Part shown: positions 18,312 through 28,730 of the stretch, one piece after another
Position numbering within the stretch: the stretch's first letter is position 1
How the letters are laid out: each line of letters starts with the position of its first letter
From: Flagellimonas spongiicola
GTDB taxonomy: Bacteria; Bacteroidota; Bacteroidia; Flavobacteriales; Flavobacteriaceae
Reading direction: 5' to 3'
Length of the DNA stretch: 64,000 nt
NCBI RefSeq assembly: GCF_023502425.1
Contig: NZ_JAMFMA010000001.1
Location: 186,001 to 250,000 of the forward strand
Notes under the pieces: model-generated
What the model saw: only the letters and a program-made list of their open reading frames with translations
Told to the model about the DNA's origin: nothing
Databases searched by the model: none
Position numbers and translations under genes: made by a program

Positions 18312-19400
18312 ATGCATTGTAAGGTTACTCGTTTTTTATTGGTCTTCGTTTTTATCATGTTTTTGAGAAACAGCATGTTAGCCCAAAATTTGATAGCAAA
18401 TCATAGTTTTGAAAATTATAAAAACTGCCCGGTAAGTATCTCAGGTTTTGAGGCCTTATTGGAAGATGTTTCATTGGCTTCCTCCAGTTCAGGAGACTAT
18501 TTCAACCAATGTGGGTCATTGGATTTTGATGTTCCAGCCAATTTTAAGGGAACGCAGGATGCTGCGGATGGTTCAGCATATGTGGGATTATACTATTACG
18601 CACTTAATGACTATCGCGAGTACGCCCAATTGAATACAACCAAGACCTTAAGACCTGACCACCCCTATAAAATCAGTTTGAAGGTAAGTCTAGCAGAGAC
18701 GTCCAGTTTGGCCATTAAGAATATGTCCATTTACCTGGTGAACTCTAAAGTGAAATTACCAAATAGCAATGCGCTTACACGTTCCCGTATGGATATGCAG
18801 GACGGTGTACAATTTCATGAAGTGAAATTAGAAGCGAACAATACACTTTCCAATACAGATGATTGGGTGACTCTAACAGCTGAATTTGATGCAAAAGGTT
18901 TTGAAAACCATATCATCATTGGAAATTTCAATACCAATTCCAATACAGAACTATTAGGAAAAGAAGGACCAGTGCTTTCTAGTGATTTTTCGTACTACTT
19001 CGTGGACAACTTCAATCTTGAAGAATTACCACGGGTTAATTATGATAAAGATAAAATCTATGTATTGGAACGTGATCCGTTTGAGCCTAAAGGTTATGAG
19101 TTGGATAATGAGGCCATTGCAAGTGTTAAGAAAATATTCAAGTACCTAAAAGAAAATGCAGAGGTGCAAATGAAAATCACAGGACATTCCGATAGTGTTG
19201 ACCAACCAGGCTACGCCAAATTTATCTCTTCTCTAAGGGCAAGGGCAGTGGCACTTTATTTGACCAAAATGGGCATAGATGATAGTAGGATTGTCTGGGA
19301 AGGTGTTGGTGATACGCGACCATTGGGTAATGAGAAATTAAAGCAAAATCCACTGGAAGATAGACGGGTAGAATTTGTGATGACGGATAATAAAAACTAA
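18312..19400 (+). CDS. OmpA-family protein with N-terminal jelly-roll-like domain (paralog 2)
   Basis: A 362-aa paralog of the protein at 16704 with the same layout: signal peptide (ends near MLAQN), a jelly-roll-like region beginning LIANHSFENYKNCP with GDYFNQCG and YREYAQLN, and a C-terminal OmpA domain. In the OmpA motif the D and R of the peptidoglycan site are kept (ITGHSDSVDQPGY; ISSLRARAV), but the usual Gly after TDxx and the Asn before xxLS are replaced, so binding may be weaker or altered. It shares the YFxDNF/DDV-type closing segment before the linker. A tandem duplication interrupted by the minus-strand gene at 17820 is the simplest history. Confidence 0.87.
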   Translation: MHCKVTRFLLVFVFIMFLRNSMLAQNLIANHSFENYKNCPVSISGFEALLEDVSLASSSSGDYFNQCGSLDFDVPANFKGTQDAADGSAYVGLYYYALNDYREYAQLNTTKTLRPDHPYKISLKVSLAETSSLAIKNMSIYLVNSKVKLPNSNALTRSRMDMQDGVQFHEVKLEANNTLSNTDDWVTLTAEFDAKGFENHIIIGNFNTNSNTELLGKEGPVLSSDFSYYFVDNFNLEELPRVNYDKDKIYVLERDPFEPKGYELDNEAIASVKKIFKYLKENAEVQMKITGHSDSVDQPGYAKFISSLRARAVALYLTKMGIDDSRIVWEGVGDTRPLGNEKLKQNPLEDRRVEFVMTDNKN

Positions 19401-19533
19401 AATTCCTATATACCCTTATTGGCATGTAGCGGTGCAAATTCATCCATGTCTAAATAACATTGGCGAAATCAGTTCGCTTTGTTTCGGACGTTACAAATTC
19501 ATTTTCTATTTTTGAGAGAAACCATACTAATCC

Positions 19534-21156
19534 ATGAAATTCTCTCTATTGACCCTTTTTGGCGCTCTGCTGTTCATTTCCTGTGATTCCAAGGAAGAAG
19601 TTGATCTTATTATTCAAAATGCCAATATCTATACCGTAGATGCTGCTTTTAGTAAAGCTAGTTCTATGGCTGTAGCGGATGGAAAGATTATTGCGGTTTC
19701 AGAATCCAATGATTTAGTGAATAAATACAAGTCAAGGAAGTTATGGGATTTACAGGGAAAAACAATTGTCCCTGGATTGATTGATGCCCATTGTCATTTT
19801 TATGGTTTGGGACTTACACAACAAGTTGTTGATTTAATAGGGACGAAAAGTTTTGATGAGGTCTTGGAAAGAGTAGAGGCCTTTCAGCGGGAAAAACCAT
19901 CCAATTTCATTTTAGGCCGAGGTTGGGATCAGAACGATTGGGAAGTCAAAGAATTTCCAACAAAGGAAAAACTAGATGTGATGTTCCCTGATACGCCAAT
20001 GGCGTTAGAGCGTGTGGATGGTCATGCCTATCTAGTAAATCAAAAAGCACTGGACTTAGCTGGTATTACAGAAAAAACAGAAATTGACGGTGGCGAATTG
20101 GTGAAATTAGACGGTAAATTGACTGGGGTATTGGTTGATAATCCAATGGGATTGATTGATGCCGTAATTCCGCAACCTGATAAAAAAACCCAAATCCAAG
20201 CGCTTAAGGATGCAGAAAAATTATGCGTGGATTATGGGTTGACTACAGTAAACGATGCTGGATTACATAGAGAAACCATTGAGCTCATTGATAGCTTACA
20301 AGGGTCAGGAGATTTGAATATTAGGGTTTATGCCATGGTTAGCAATACGCCAGAGAATTTGGATCATTATTTAACCAAAGGAATCGTAAAAACGAGTAAG
20401 CTTAATGTTCGTTCAGTAAAGGTTTATGGTGACGGTGCCTTGGGTTCCAGAGGAGCTGCATTAAGAGCTCCATACTCCGATAAACATGATCATTTTGGAG
20501 CCATGGTCACACCAGTAGATAAGATTGAGGAGTTGGCAAATCGAATTGCCGCCACAGCGTATCAAATGAATACCCATGCCATTGGCGATTCTGCCAATAT
20601 TGTAGTCCTTAGAGCCTATAAGAATGCGCTACAGGGTAAGGAGGACAGGAGATGGAAGGTGGAACATGCCCAAGTGATTTCGGAAACCGATTTTGATTAT
20701 TTCGAATCAGGAATTATTCCTTCGGTGCAACCAACTCATGCCACAAGTGATATGTATTGGGCGGAGGACAGACTTGGGCCAGAACGTGTTCAAGGAGCCT
20801 ATGCGTTCAAAAAATTGTTGGACAAAGCTGGTATTGTTGCCTTGGGCACAGATTTTCCTGTAGAGAAAGTAAGCCCTTTTTTAACATTTTATGCTGCGGT
20901 GGCGCGCCAAGATTTAGAAAAATATCCAGAGGGCGGATTTCAAATGAAAGATGCATTGACACGCGAAGAAACATTAAGAGGAATGACGATCTGGGCTGCT
21001 TACTCCAATTTTGAGGAAGACGAAAAAGGGAGTTTAGAACCTGGGAAAATGGCTGATTTTGTGGTGCTCAGTGACGACATTATGACTATGCCGGTTGATG
21101 GTATTCCTAATTTAAAAGCCGAAAAAGTGTACTTGGGAGGTCAGCAAGTGAAATAA
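19534..21156 (+). CDS. Amidohydrolase-family lipoprotein (YtcJ-like)
   Basis: A 540-aa protein of the Amidohydro_3 group. The start at 19534 is supported by a lipoprotein signal (MKFSLLTLFGALLFISC, C17). Metal-site motifs are the HxH of VPGLIDAHCHFYGLG (about residue 88), the His of RWKVEHAQVIS, the HAIGDSA segment and the Asp of LGTDFPVEKVSPF. YtcJ-like enzymes hydrolyse amide or related bonds; the substrate is unknown. A lipidated form implies action in the periplasm or at the outer membrane. It is followed at once by a bidirectional terminator and seems monocistronic. Confidence 0.9.
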   Translation: MKFSLLTLFGALLFISCDSKEEVDLIIQNANIYTVDAAFSKASSMAVADGKIIAVSESNDLVNKYKSRKLWDLQGKTIVPGLIDAHCHFYGLGLTQQVVDLIGTKSFDEVLERVEAFQREKPSNFILGRGWDQNDWEVKEFPTKEKLDVMFPDTPMALERVDGHAYLVNQKALDLAGITEKTEIDGGELVKLDGKLTGVLVDNPMGLIDAVIPQPDKKTQIQALKDAEKLCVDYGLTTVNDAGLHRETIELIDSLQGSGDLNIRVYAMVSNTPENLDHYLTKGIVKTSKLNVRSVKVYGDGALGSRGAALRAPYSDKHDHFGAMVTPVDKIEELANRIAATAYQMNTHAIGDSANIVVLRAYKNALQGKEDRRWKVEHAQVISETDFDYFESGIIPSVQPTHATSDMYWAEDRLGPERVQGAYAFKKLLDKAGIVALGTDFPVEKVSPFLTFYAAVARQDLEKYPEGGFQMKDALTREETLRGMTIWAAYSNFEEDEKGSLEPGKMADFVVLSDDIMTMPVDGIPNLKAEKVYLGGQQVK

Positions 21157-21160
21157 AAAA

Positions 21161-21183
21161 AGCCCCGGAATACCGAGGCTTTC
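21161..21183. terminator. Bidirectional intrinsic terminator
   Basis: AGCCCCGG (21161-21168), loop AATA, CCGAGGCT (21173-21180), with one C-A mismatch, flanked by a six-A run on one side and TTTCATTT on the other. It sits between the convergent amidohydrolase (+) and DUF2911 (-) genes. Confidence 0.8.
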
Positions 21184-21201
21184 ATTTGTGTTTGGAATAT
21201 C

Positions 21202-21732
21202 TTAAAGACTCATGTCCAAGGTAACTCTCGTGGTTCCCCAACCCATTACCATATTTCCATTATCGTCAAAAGCAATTGAAAATGCTTCCAAAGACTCATC
21301 GCCAATGCTGGCCTTGGCTGGCACTCGAGCTACGTCACCAGCGCTGTCATACGAATAAGCACCCCACTGGTTCAAATTGTTGTTTAGGATTACAGTCCAT
21401 TCGCCATCACCTGGTATAGTGAATAAGGCATAGGTTCCAGCTTTAACAGCTTTGCCGCCAACAGTCGCGTCTTTGTATAAAGTAAGTTCAGCGGCTTCGT
21501 TGGCTCCAGTTCTCCATACCTTGCCAGCAGGTGCTAAATCAGCTAAACTTCTGCCTTTCAGTTGTGGTCGACTGTAAATTACACGTGCAGCTTTCTCAGA
21601 TACACGATAGCTTGCAGGATACGAAGCTATGTCTGCTGGACTCTTGTCCAATCCGCTGAATTTTTGAGCAGTTGCTTCAGTAGCAAATACCATAGTTAAT
21701 ACTAAAATGGAAAGTGAAAAGATTTTTTTCAT
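21202..21732 (-). CDS. DUF2911 domain-containing secreted protein
   Basis: A 176-aa protein from the ATG at 21732, where a signal peptide begins (MKKIFSLSILVLTMVFATEA). The ATG at 21756 would add eight residues before it. The mature part carries the DUF2911 pattern: VIYSRPQLKGRSLADL, GKVWRTGANEAAELTLYKD, AGTYALFTIPGDGEWTVI and NQWGAYSYD. The function of the family is unknown; it is common in Bacteroidota and probably periplasmic. It is transcribed toward the amidohydrolase gene and is divergent from asnB across a very AT-rich 240-base gap. Confidence 0.88.
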   Translation of the reverse strand: MKKIFSLSILVLTMVFATEATAQKFSGLDKSPADIASYPASYRVSEKAARVIYSRPQLKGRSLADLAPAGKVWRTGANEAAELTLYKDATVGGKAVKAGTYALFTIPGDGEWTVILNNNLNQWGAYSYDSAGDVARVPAKASIGDESLEAFSIAFDDNGNMVMGWGTTRVTLDMSL

Positions 21733-21753
21733 GATGATGATTTTTATTGCTCC

Positions 21754-21761
21754 CAAATCTA
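21754..21761 (-). promoter_or_regulatory. Putative -7 element of the DUF2911 gene
   Basis: On the minus strand this is TAGATTTG, a perfect TAnnTTTG, 21 bases before the preferred ATG at 21732. Its place overlaps the alternative ATG at 21756, which favours the shorter start. No -33 TTG is evident. Confidence 0.4.
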
Positions 21762-21975
21762 GGAGGTAATTAATAGAGGGTTTTATAAAAAGACGTTAAA
21801 ATTTAACAAGACTTACAAAGTGCAAACTATTATTACGCTTAATCCGATAATAATTACAATAAATAACAAATATGATATATAAAATATTAATATGTAATCA
21901 ATAATGTATAATTTGTTTTAATATTTACTTTATGAGCGGATATTTGTCTCATAATTGTTACAAACTAATTGAATT

Positions 21976-23646
21976 ATGTGCGGAATTGTATGCGCGTTTG
22001 ACGTGAAGGAACCAACTGAGGTCTTGAGACCTCAATTATTGGAAATGTCGAAAAAGGTAAGACACCGAGGGCCGGATTGGAGCGGTATTTATGCCGATGA
22101 GAAGGCCATTTTGGCTCATGAAAGATTGGCTATTGTAGATCCTGCTTCAGGAAAACAACCTTTATTAAGTGATGATGGTAAGTTGATATTGGCAGCCAAT
22201 GGGGAAATATATAACCATCAGGAATTAAGAGCTCAATTTGAAGGTAAATACCAATTTAAAACAGCTTCGGACTGCGAAGTTATCTTAGCCTTATATAAAG
22301 AGAAAGGGGCTGGATTTGTAGATGAATTGAATGGAATTTTTGGTTTTGCCATTTATGATACTGAAAAAGATGAATATTTCATTGCACGCGACCACATGGG
22401 AATCATTCCCCTTTATATTGGTTGGGACAAACATGGGACATTTTATGTGGCTTCAGAATTAAAGGCCTTGGAAGGAACATGTTCTAAAATAGAGTTATTC
22501 CCTCCTGGGCATTATTTACATAGTTCGGATGGTGAATTCAAGCAATGGTACCAACGGGATTGGATGGAGTATGAGGCAGTAAAAGAAAACCATACCAGTA
22601 TTGCAGAAGTACGAGAAGCACTAGAGGCCGCAGTACATAGACAATTGATGTCCGATGTGCCCTATGGAGTTTTACTTTCCGGAGGATTGGATTCATCGGT
22701 AACTTCAGCAATTGCAAAGAAGTACTCCCAAAAGCGCATTGAATCTGGCGATACCAAAGACGCTTGGTGGCCGCAACTGCATTCGTTTTCTGTTGGATTG
22801 GAAGGTTCTCCAGATTTAGCGGCTGCTCAAAAGGTGGCGGATCATATTGGCACCGTACATCATGAAATAAAATTTACCATTCAGGAAGGTTTGGATGCCA
22901 TCAAAGATGTGATCTATAACCTTGAAACATATGACATAACCACGATTAGGGCCTCAACGCCGATGTACTTAATGGCAAGGGTAATCAAATCCATGGGGAT
23001 AAAAATGGTCTTGTCCGGTGAGGGAGCCGATGAATTGTTCGGAGGATATTTGTATTTCCATAAAGCGCCAAGCCCCAAGGATTTTCATGAAGAGACCGTA
23101 AGGAAATTGGAAAAACTCCATATGTATGATTGCCTACGTGCCAACAAATCTTTGGCAGCTTGGGGAATTGAAGGGCGAGTACCGTTTTTAGACAAGGAGT
23201 TTATGGATGTAGCCATGCGCATTAACCCTAAAGACAAAATGATCAATGGAGAGCGTATGGAAAAATGGGTAGTACGAAAGGCATTTGAATCCTATTTGCC
23301 GGAAAGTGTTGCCTGGAGACAAAAAGAACAATTCTCTGATGGTGTAGGCTATAGCTGGATTGATACGCTAAAACAGCTTGTAGAAGATGAAGTGTCGGAT
23401 AAACAATTGGCAAATGCCCTTTACAAATTCCCGATACAAACACCTACCACTAAGGAGGAATATTATTATCGTTCCATTTTCGAAGGGCACTTCCCTTCAG
23501 ATGCAGCGGCATTAAGTGTGCCACAAGAGCCATCAGTGGCTTGTAGCACCAAAATAGCCTTGGAATGGGACGAAGCCTTCAAGAACATGAACGACCCGTC
23601 CGGAAGGGCAGTTGCCAATGTTCATGAAGATGCATACGTAAAATAG
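21976..23646 (+). CDS. asnB: Asparagine synthase, glutamine-hydrolysing (AsnB)
   Basis: A 556-aa protein of normal AsnB length. The start is fixed by the N-terminal nucleophile after Met removal (MCGIVCAFD, Cys2). The class II glutaminase domain spans about 1-190 (VRHRGPDWSG, LAHERLAIVDP, ANGEIYNH). The synthetase domain follows with the pyrophosphate loop LLSGGLDSSVT (about 230-240) and VLSGEGADELFGGYLY. It makes asparagine from aspartate, ATP and glutamine in the cytoplasm. A strong terminator follows at 23707. The upstream 220 bases are extremely AT-rich, with no recognised riboswitch. Confidence 0.97.
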   Translation: MCGIVCAFDVKEPTEVLRPQLLEMSKKVRHRGPDWSGIYADEKAILAHERLAIVDPASGKQPLLSDDGKLILAANGEIYNHQELRAQFEGKYQFKTASDCEVILALYKEKGAGFVDELNGIFGFAIYDTEKDEYFIARDHMGIIPLYIGWDKHGTFYVASELKALEGTCSKIELFPPGHYLHSSDGEFKQWYQRDWMEYEAVKENHTSIAEVREALEAAVHRQLMSDVPYGVLLSGGLDSSVTSAIAKKYSQKRIESGDTKDAWWPQLHSFSVGLEGSPDLAAAQKVADHIGTVHHEIKFTIQEGLDAIKDVIYNLETYDITTIRASTPMYLMARVIKSMGIKMVLSGEGADELFGGYLYFHKAPSPKDFHEETVRKLEKLHMYDCLRANKSLAAWGIEGRVPFLDKEFMDVAMRINPKDKMINGERMEKWVVRKAFESYLPESVAWRQKEQFSDGVGYSWIDTLKQLVEDEVSDKQLANALYKFPIQTPTTKEEYYYRSIFEGHFPSDAAALSVPQEPSVACSTKIALEWDEAFKNMNDPSGRAVANVHEDAYVK

Positions 23647-23706
23647 CGACGCCAATTTACGTTACGTAGAGGAAGATGCTGTTTTGTTTCATTTTCAATT
23701 AGTCAG

Positions 23707-23733
23707 AAAAGCCCCTTTTTAAAGGGGCTTTTT
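23707..23733 (+). terminator. Intrinsic terminator of asnB
   Basis: AAAAGCCCCTTT (23707-23718), a two-base loop, then AAAGGGGCTTTT (23721-23732) and a further T: a perfect 12-bp stem, 60 bases after the asnB stop. Confidence 0.88.
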
Positions 23734-23764
23734 AGTTGGAAATCATCGAATAGTATCCTTTGGC

Positions 23765-23788
23765 TTTTCCACAATTATTTGTTGATAA
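23765..23788. other. Pair of DnaA-box-like 9-mers upstream of gyrB
   Basis: TTTTCCACA at 23765-23773 and TGTTGATAA at 23780-23788 (TTATCAACA on the other strand) each differ by one base from the DnaA box TTATCCACA and face each other across six AT bases. They lie about 100 bases before gyrB. They may be a weak DnaA regulatory site or chance. Confidence 0.25.
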
Positions 23789-23837
23789 CTTGAAGGGTCA
23801 AATCGACCTGAAACACCTAATTACATTGGGTATTAGT

Positions 23838-23845
23838 TATATTTG
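23838..23845 (+). promoter_or_regulatory. Putative -7 element of gyrB
   Basis: TATATTTG, matching TAnnTTTG, 38 bases ahead of the gyrB ATG. A TTG is present only 9 bases upstream, so the -33 half is not convincing. Confidence 0.45.
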
Positions 23846-23874
23846 TAAGATTTGAAAATTTCAAGGCAAAATAA

Positions 23875-25824
<1,950 letters not shown>

Positions 25825-25846
25825 GAAGTGTTCATCACTTGATAGA

Positions 25847-25876
25847 AAATCCCAGGATGCCCCCTGGGATTTTTTT
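25847..25876. terminator. Terminator between gyrB and the esterase gene
   Basis: AAATCCCAGG (25847-25856), six-base loop, CCTGGGATTT (25863-25872) followed by more T. It lies 23 bases after the gyrB stop and just past the stop of the convergent esterase gene. Confidence 0.85.
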
Positions 25877-25880
25877 ATGC

Positions 25881-28457
25881 TTATTGCCATACAAATTCAC
25901 CATTTTCAACTGACCAGTCATTACCAAAGAATCCTGCACATTTTACGCCATCGGTACCAAAATCCATAATTGCATTGCTGAATAAAAGCAAATCGGGATA
26001 AGACGTACCATTTAGTAAATAATGGTTGCTATAAATCGCTTTCAGTCCATCAATTCCGGTGGCGGCTATAACTCCAACACTTGCATTATCACTATCTGGT
26101 CTCGGAACGATAAAATACATCCCCCATTCACTTCCCTTGATTGTCTTATCTCCAATCTTAACTTGATTGCCTTTGATAGCTACTGGGGAATTCTTAAGCA
26201 GTTTTGACCAGGCAGAATTCGTATCGCTATTGCCATAAATAATAATATTCCGATCAGAAAAATCCTTGAGTTTGAAATCTTTGTCCGCAATCATTTCTAC
26301 TGAACCGTTGGCTCTGTAATAAAAAGTTTCTGCATCTAATCTAGCCTTATTGTAGTACCACTGGTTTTCAATTTCAGTTCCGCCAGTTGCATAGACAAAC
26401 ACCATTTGATTGGTAAAGGCATCTTTGAATCCTCCATTTCTATGCGGACCTTTTTCAGTTTTGGCAAATGTTTCAACTGTTTTCCAACTTCCGCTATCCT
26501 GCTTTAAATGGATTTTGGATGCATTCGAAACTCTTATGGAATCATTATCAATCACAATCCGTTGGGCATCTCCAATAATATCTGACAGGTCCAAACTTAG
26601 CCCTGAAACGTTGGCGGTGGTAAAAATTGGGTATTCGCTTTTTGAATAAGTAAGGGAACTTACCTCGAATGGCTTCTCCTGTTGTTCTATGGTTGCAAAA
26701 TGCGATTTTGCTGATACACCAGGGGAGGCGGTGTAGAATTCCATTTTATTCATTGTAGAATCCATTGGAATGCTTCGTTGTTTGAATAATTCAAAAATAG
26801 GAGGCCAATCCATACTATGGTCACCATACCAGTGTGTACCTCCGGGATATTCATAATAGGTGAAATCCGGGTGGAATTGACCAAGTACTTCCCGCATTTC
26901 ACGGGCAATAAAGGTTGGAACCACATTATCCACTTCCCCGTGCAAAACATAAATGCCATGTTGGAGATAGTTTCGTTTTAAAGTTAAGGTACGACTTGGA
27001 TTCCCGGCTCGTGAAATCATATGATCCATGTCTGACAGCTGAGGTTTCTTTTGCATTTCGGCCAACATTTTAGGAGTAATTCCCCAACGTTTAAGTTCTG
27101 CTTCACTAGCATTCAGCGCTCTTTTAACGAAGCTATCTCGATATCCCAATAAATCCGGATAGCCTGCACAGGGCGCAATTGCGGCAAACTTATCAGGATA
27201 GGTAGCGCCAAGATACCAGGTGCCATGACCGCCCATAGAGTGGCCTGTCAAGTAAATTTTTTGCGGGTCTGGCTCGTAAATTCGTTTTCCTTGCTCCAGT
27301 ACTTCTAGTGCATCCAAACGTCCCCAATCTTCCCAAGCAAACCCAAAAGGTCTTCTGTTTGTTGGCGCAACCACATGACCCCAGTCCTTTTGTTTGTAAG
27401 CATTAGCTTGGTTTACCGCTTCTACAGACGCACCATGAACCGATAGAAACAGTGCTCCATTATTCAACGCTTTGTTGGATGATGGCGCAACGCTGAAGTA
27501 TTGTACACTGTTGTCTATTTGACTGATAAATGTTCGTTTATGCTTCCCGAATTTGGATTTCAGTTCGATATCGATTTCCTGTTCGTCCAAAAGGACTAGA
27601 CTTGCATCGTTAAGCTTAAGCTTAATTTTCGATTTGCCAATAGCGCTCCCTGTTGCCAAGGCGGGGATGTCAAAAGCGACTTTGCGCACACTCATTGGGG
27701 GTATTGCGGGAATAGTAGTGTTGATTTCAACGTTTCTATGTTCTGTTGCTATCTGATGTGATTTCACCCAAGAATCTGACGCATTGATCACGCGAATAGC
27801 ACCCTTGTATGCCATGGAATCTTCAACCAAAAGGTCAGGTAAAGTCATATCTCTTTGTGTGAACAACACCGGCTTTTTAGGTTGAATCAAACGTGCTCGA
27901 ACCCGCGGAAAGCGACCTACTTTCATAATAAATACATTGGTTCCTTTTTTTAATCGAACAGGAATCAAACTATAACCAAAGTCGTAATAATCACCTTCAT
28001 GCGGAAAGCCATTTATAAGGACTTGGGTGTGTCCGGAAGCTTCAAAAAGGACAACTTGTTCCTGGCTGGATTCATAACTAAAGTAAACGTAGGCACCTCG
28101 TAGTTTTGGACTGCTGAAAGTACTGTTTTCACCAACAGCGATTTGAGTCCAACGTTGGGCGGTACCAGTATGATCTACCACTCCAATTTCGTTTTCAACC
28201 ACCGTTTTTTGGGTCATTAAAAATTCTTTGAAGACTTTTTCGGTGGGGAATGATAGGGAATTAAGCGCATTTCTATTGGTGGGCAGGTAAAGCGCTTTAG
28301 AAAATAAATGTAAAACATCACCTTCCTTGACTTCGTTTATTTTTTCCTTCCCGAAATATTCCACAATGTTCCCCTGCCTTTTTTGTCCAGAAAGGATGAG
28401 GCAATTGAAGAAAATAATGCTGAGGGTAATTACCCCAAAAATGTTTCGTTTTCCCAT
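25881..28457 (-). CDS. Large secreted prolyl-oligopeptidase/esterase-like hydrolase
   Basis: An 858-aa protein with a signal peptide (hydrophobic stretch at about 6-24). The N-terminal 300 residues look like beta-sandwich domains (jelly-roll-like near 105-190, then a CARDB-like region). The alpha/beta-hydrolase domain carries nucleophile S408 in LTGHSMGGHGTWYLG, an Asp in LHGEVDNVVPTF and a His in GGTHWYGDHS, a plausible Ser-Asp-His triad. The C-terminal 270 residues are unassigned. The architecture resembles secreted esterases or peptidases that act on polymers; the substrate is not predictable. No lipobox, and no T9SS sorting domain was recognised at the C-terminus. Confidence 0.83.
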   Translation of the reverse strand: MGKRNIFGVITLSIIFFNCLILSGQKRQGNIVEYFGKEKINEVKEGDVLHLFSKALYLPTNRNALNSLSFPTEKVFKEFLMTQKTVVENEIGVVDHTGTAQRWTQIAVGENSTFSSPKLRGAYVYFSYESSQEQVVLFEASGHTQVLINGFPHEGDYYDFGYSLIPVRLKKGTNVFIMKVGRFPRVRARLIQPKKPVLFTQRDMTLPDLLVEDSMAYKGAIRVINASDSWVKSHQIATEHRNVEINTTIPAIPPMSVRKVAFDIPALATGSAIGKSKIKLKLNDASLVLLDEQEIDIELKSKFGKHKRTFISQIDNSVQYFSVAPSSNKALNNGALFLSVHGASVEAVNQANAYKQKDWGHVVAPTNRRPFGFAWEDWGRLDALEVLEQGKRIYEPDPQKIYLTGHSMGGHGTWYLGATYPDKFAAIAPCAGYPDLLGYRDSFVKRALNASEAELKRWGITPKMLAEMQKKPQLSDMDHMISRAGNPSRTLTLKRNYLQHGIYVLHGEVDNVVPTFIAREMREVLGQFHPDFTYYEYPGGTHWYGDHSMDWPPIFELFKQRSIPMDSTMNKMEFYTASPGVSAKSHFATIEQQEKPFEVSSLTYSKSEYPIFTTANVSGLSLDLSDIIGDAQRIVIDNDSIRVSNASKIHLKQDSGSWKTVETFAKTEKGPHRNGGFKDAFTNQMVFVYATGGTEIENQWYYNKARLDAETFYYRANGSVEMIADKDFKLKDFSDRNIIIYGNSDTNSAWSKLLKNSPVAIKGNQVKIGDKTIKGSEWGMYFIVPRPDSDNASVGVIAATGIDGLKAIYSNHYLLNGTSYPDLLLFSNAIMDFGTDGVKCAGFFGNDWSVENGEFVWQ

Positions 28458-28706
28458 TGTTTCTGATTAATGAAGACAGAATGTAAAGATTCAAAACCAG
28501 CGATTCAAAAAGAATAGATTACCCTTGTTTATGAGTCGACGGATAACCTGTTTTAAACAACCAACAGTTCTGGCCTAAAGGTTAATTGGCGTGATGTTTT
28601 TGCAATTTTATCCCAATTAGCTAGAAGCAATCCACAACGGAGCATACCTAAGTATATAGATAATGGCGTTTCACAACAAAAAATCGGACTAGGGGTAGTG
28701 TATTCA

Positions 28707-28714
28707 TAGTTTTG
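28707..28714 (+). promoter_or_regulatory. Putative -7 element of the DUF6588-like gene
   Basis: TAGTTTTG matches TAnnTTTG, 16 bases before the ATG at 28731. The -33 region is TCGG rather than TTTG. The rest of the 273-base gap back to 28458 shows no gene or repeat. Confidence 0.42.
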
Positions 28715-28730
28715 GGAAAAACCTGACAAT

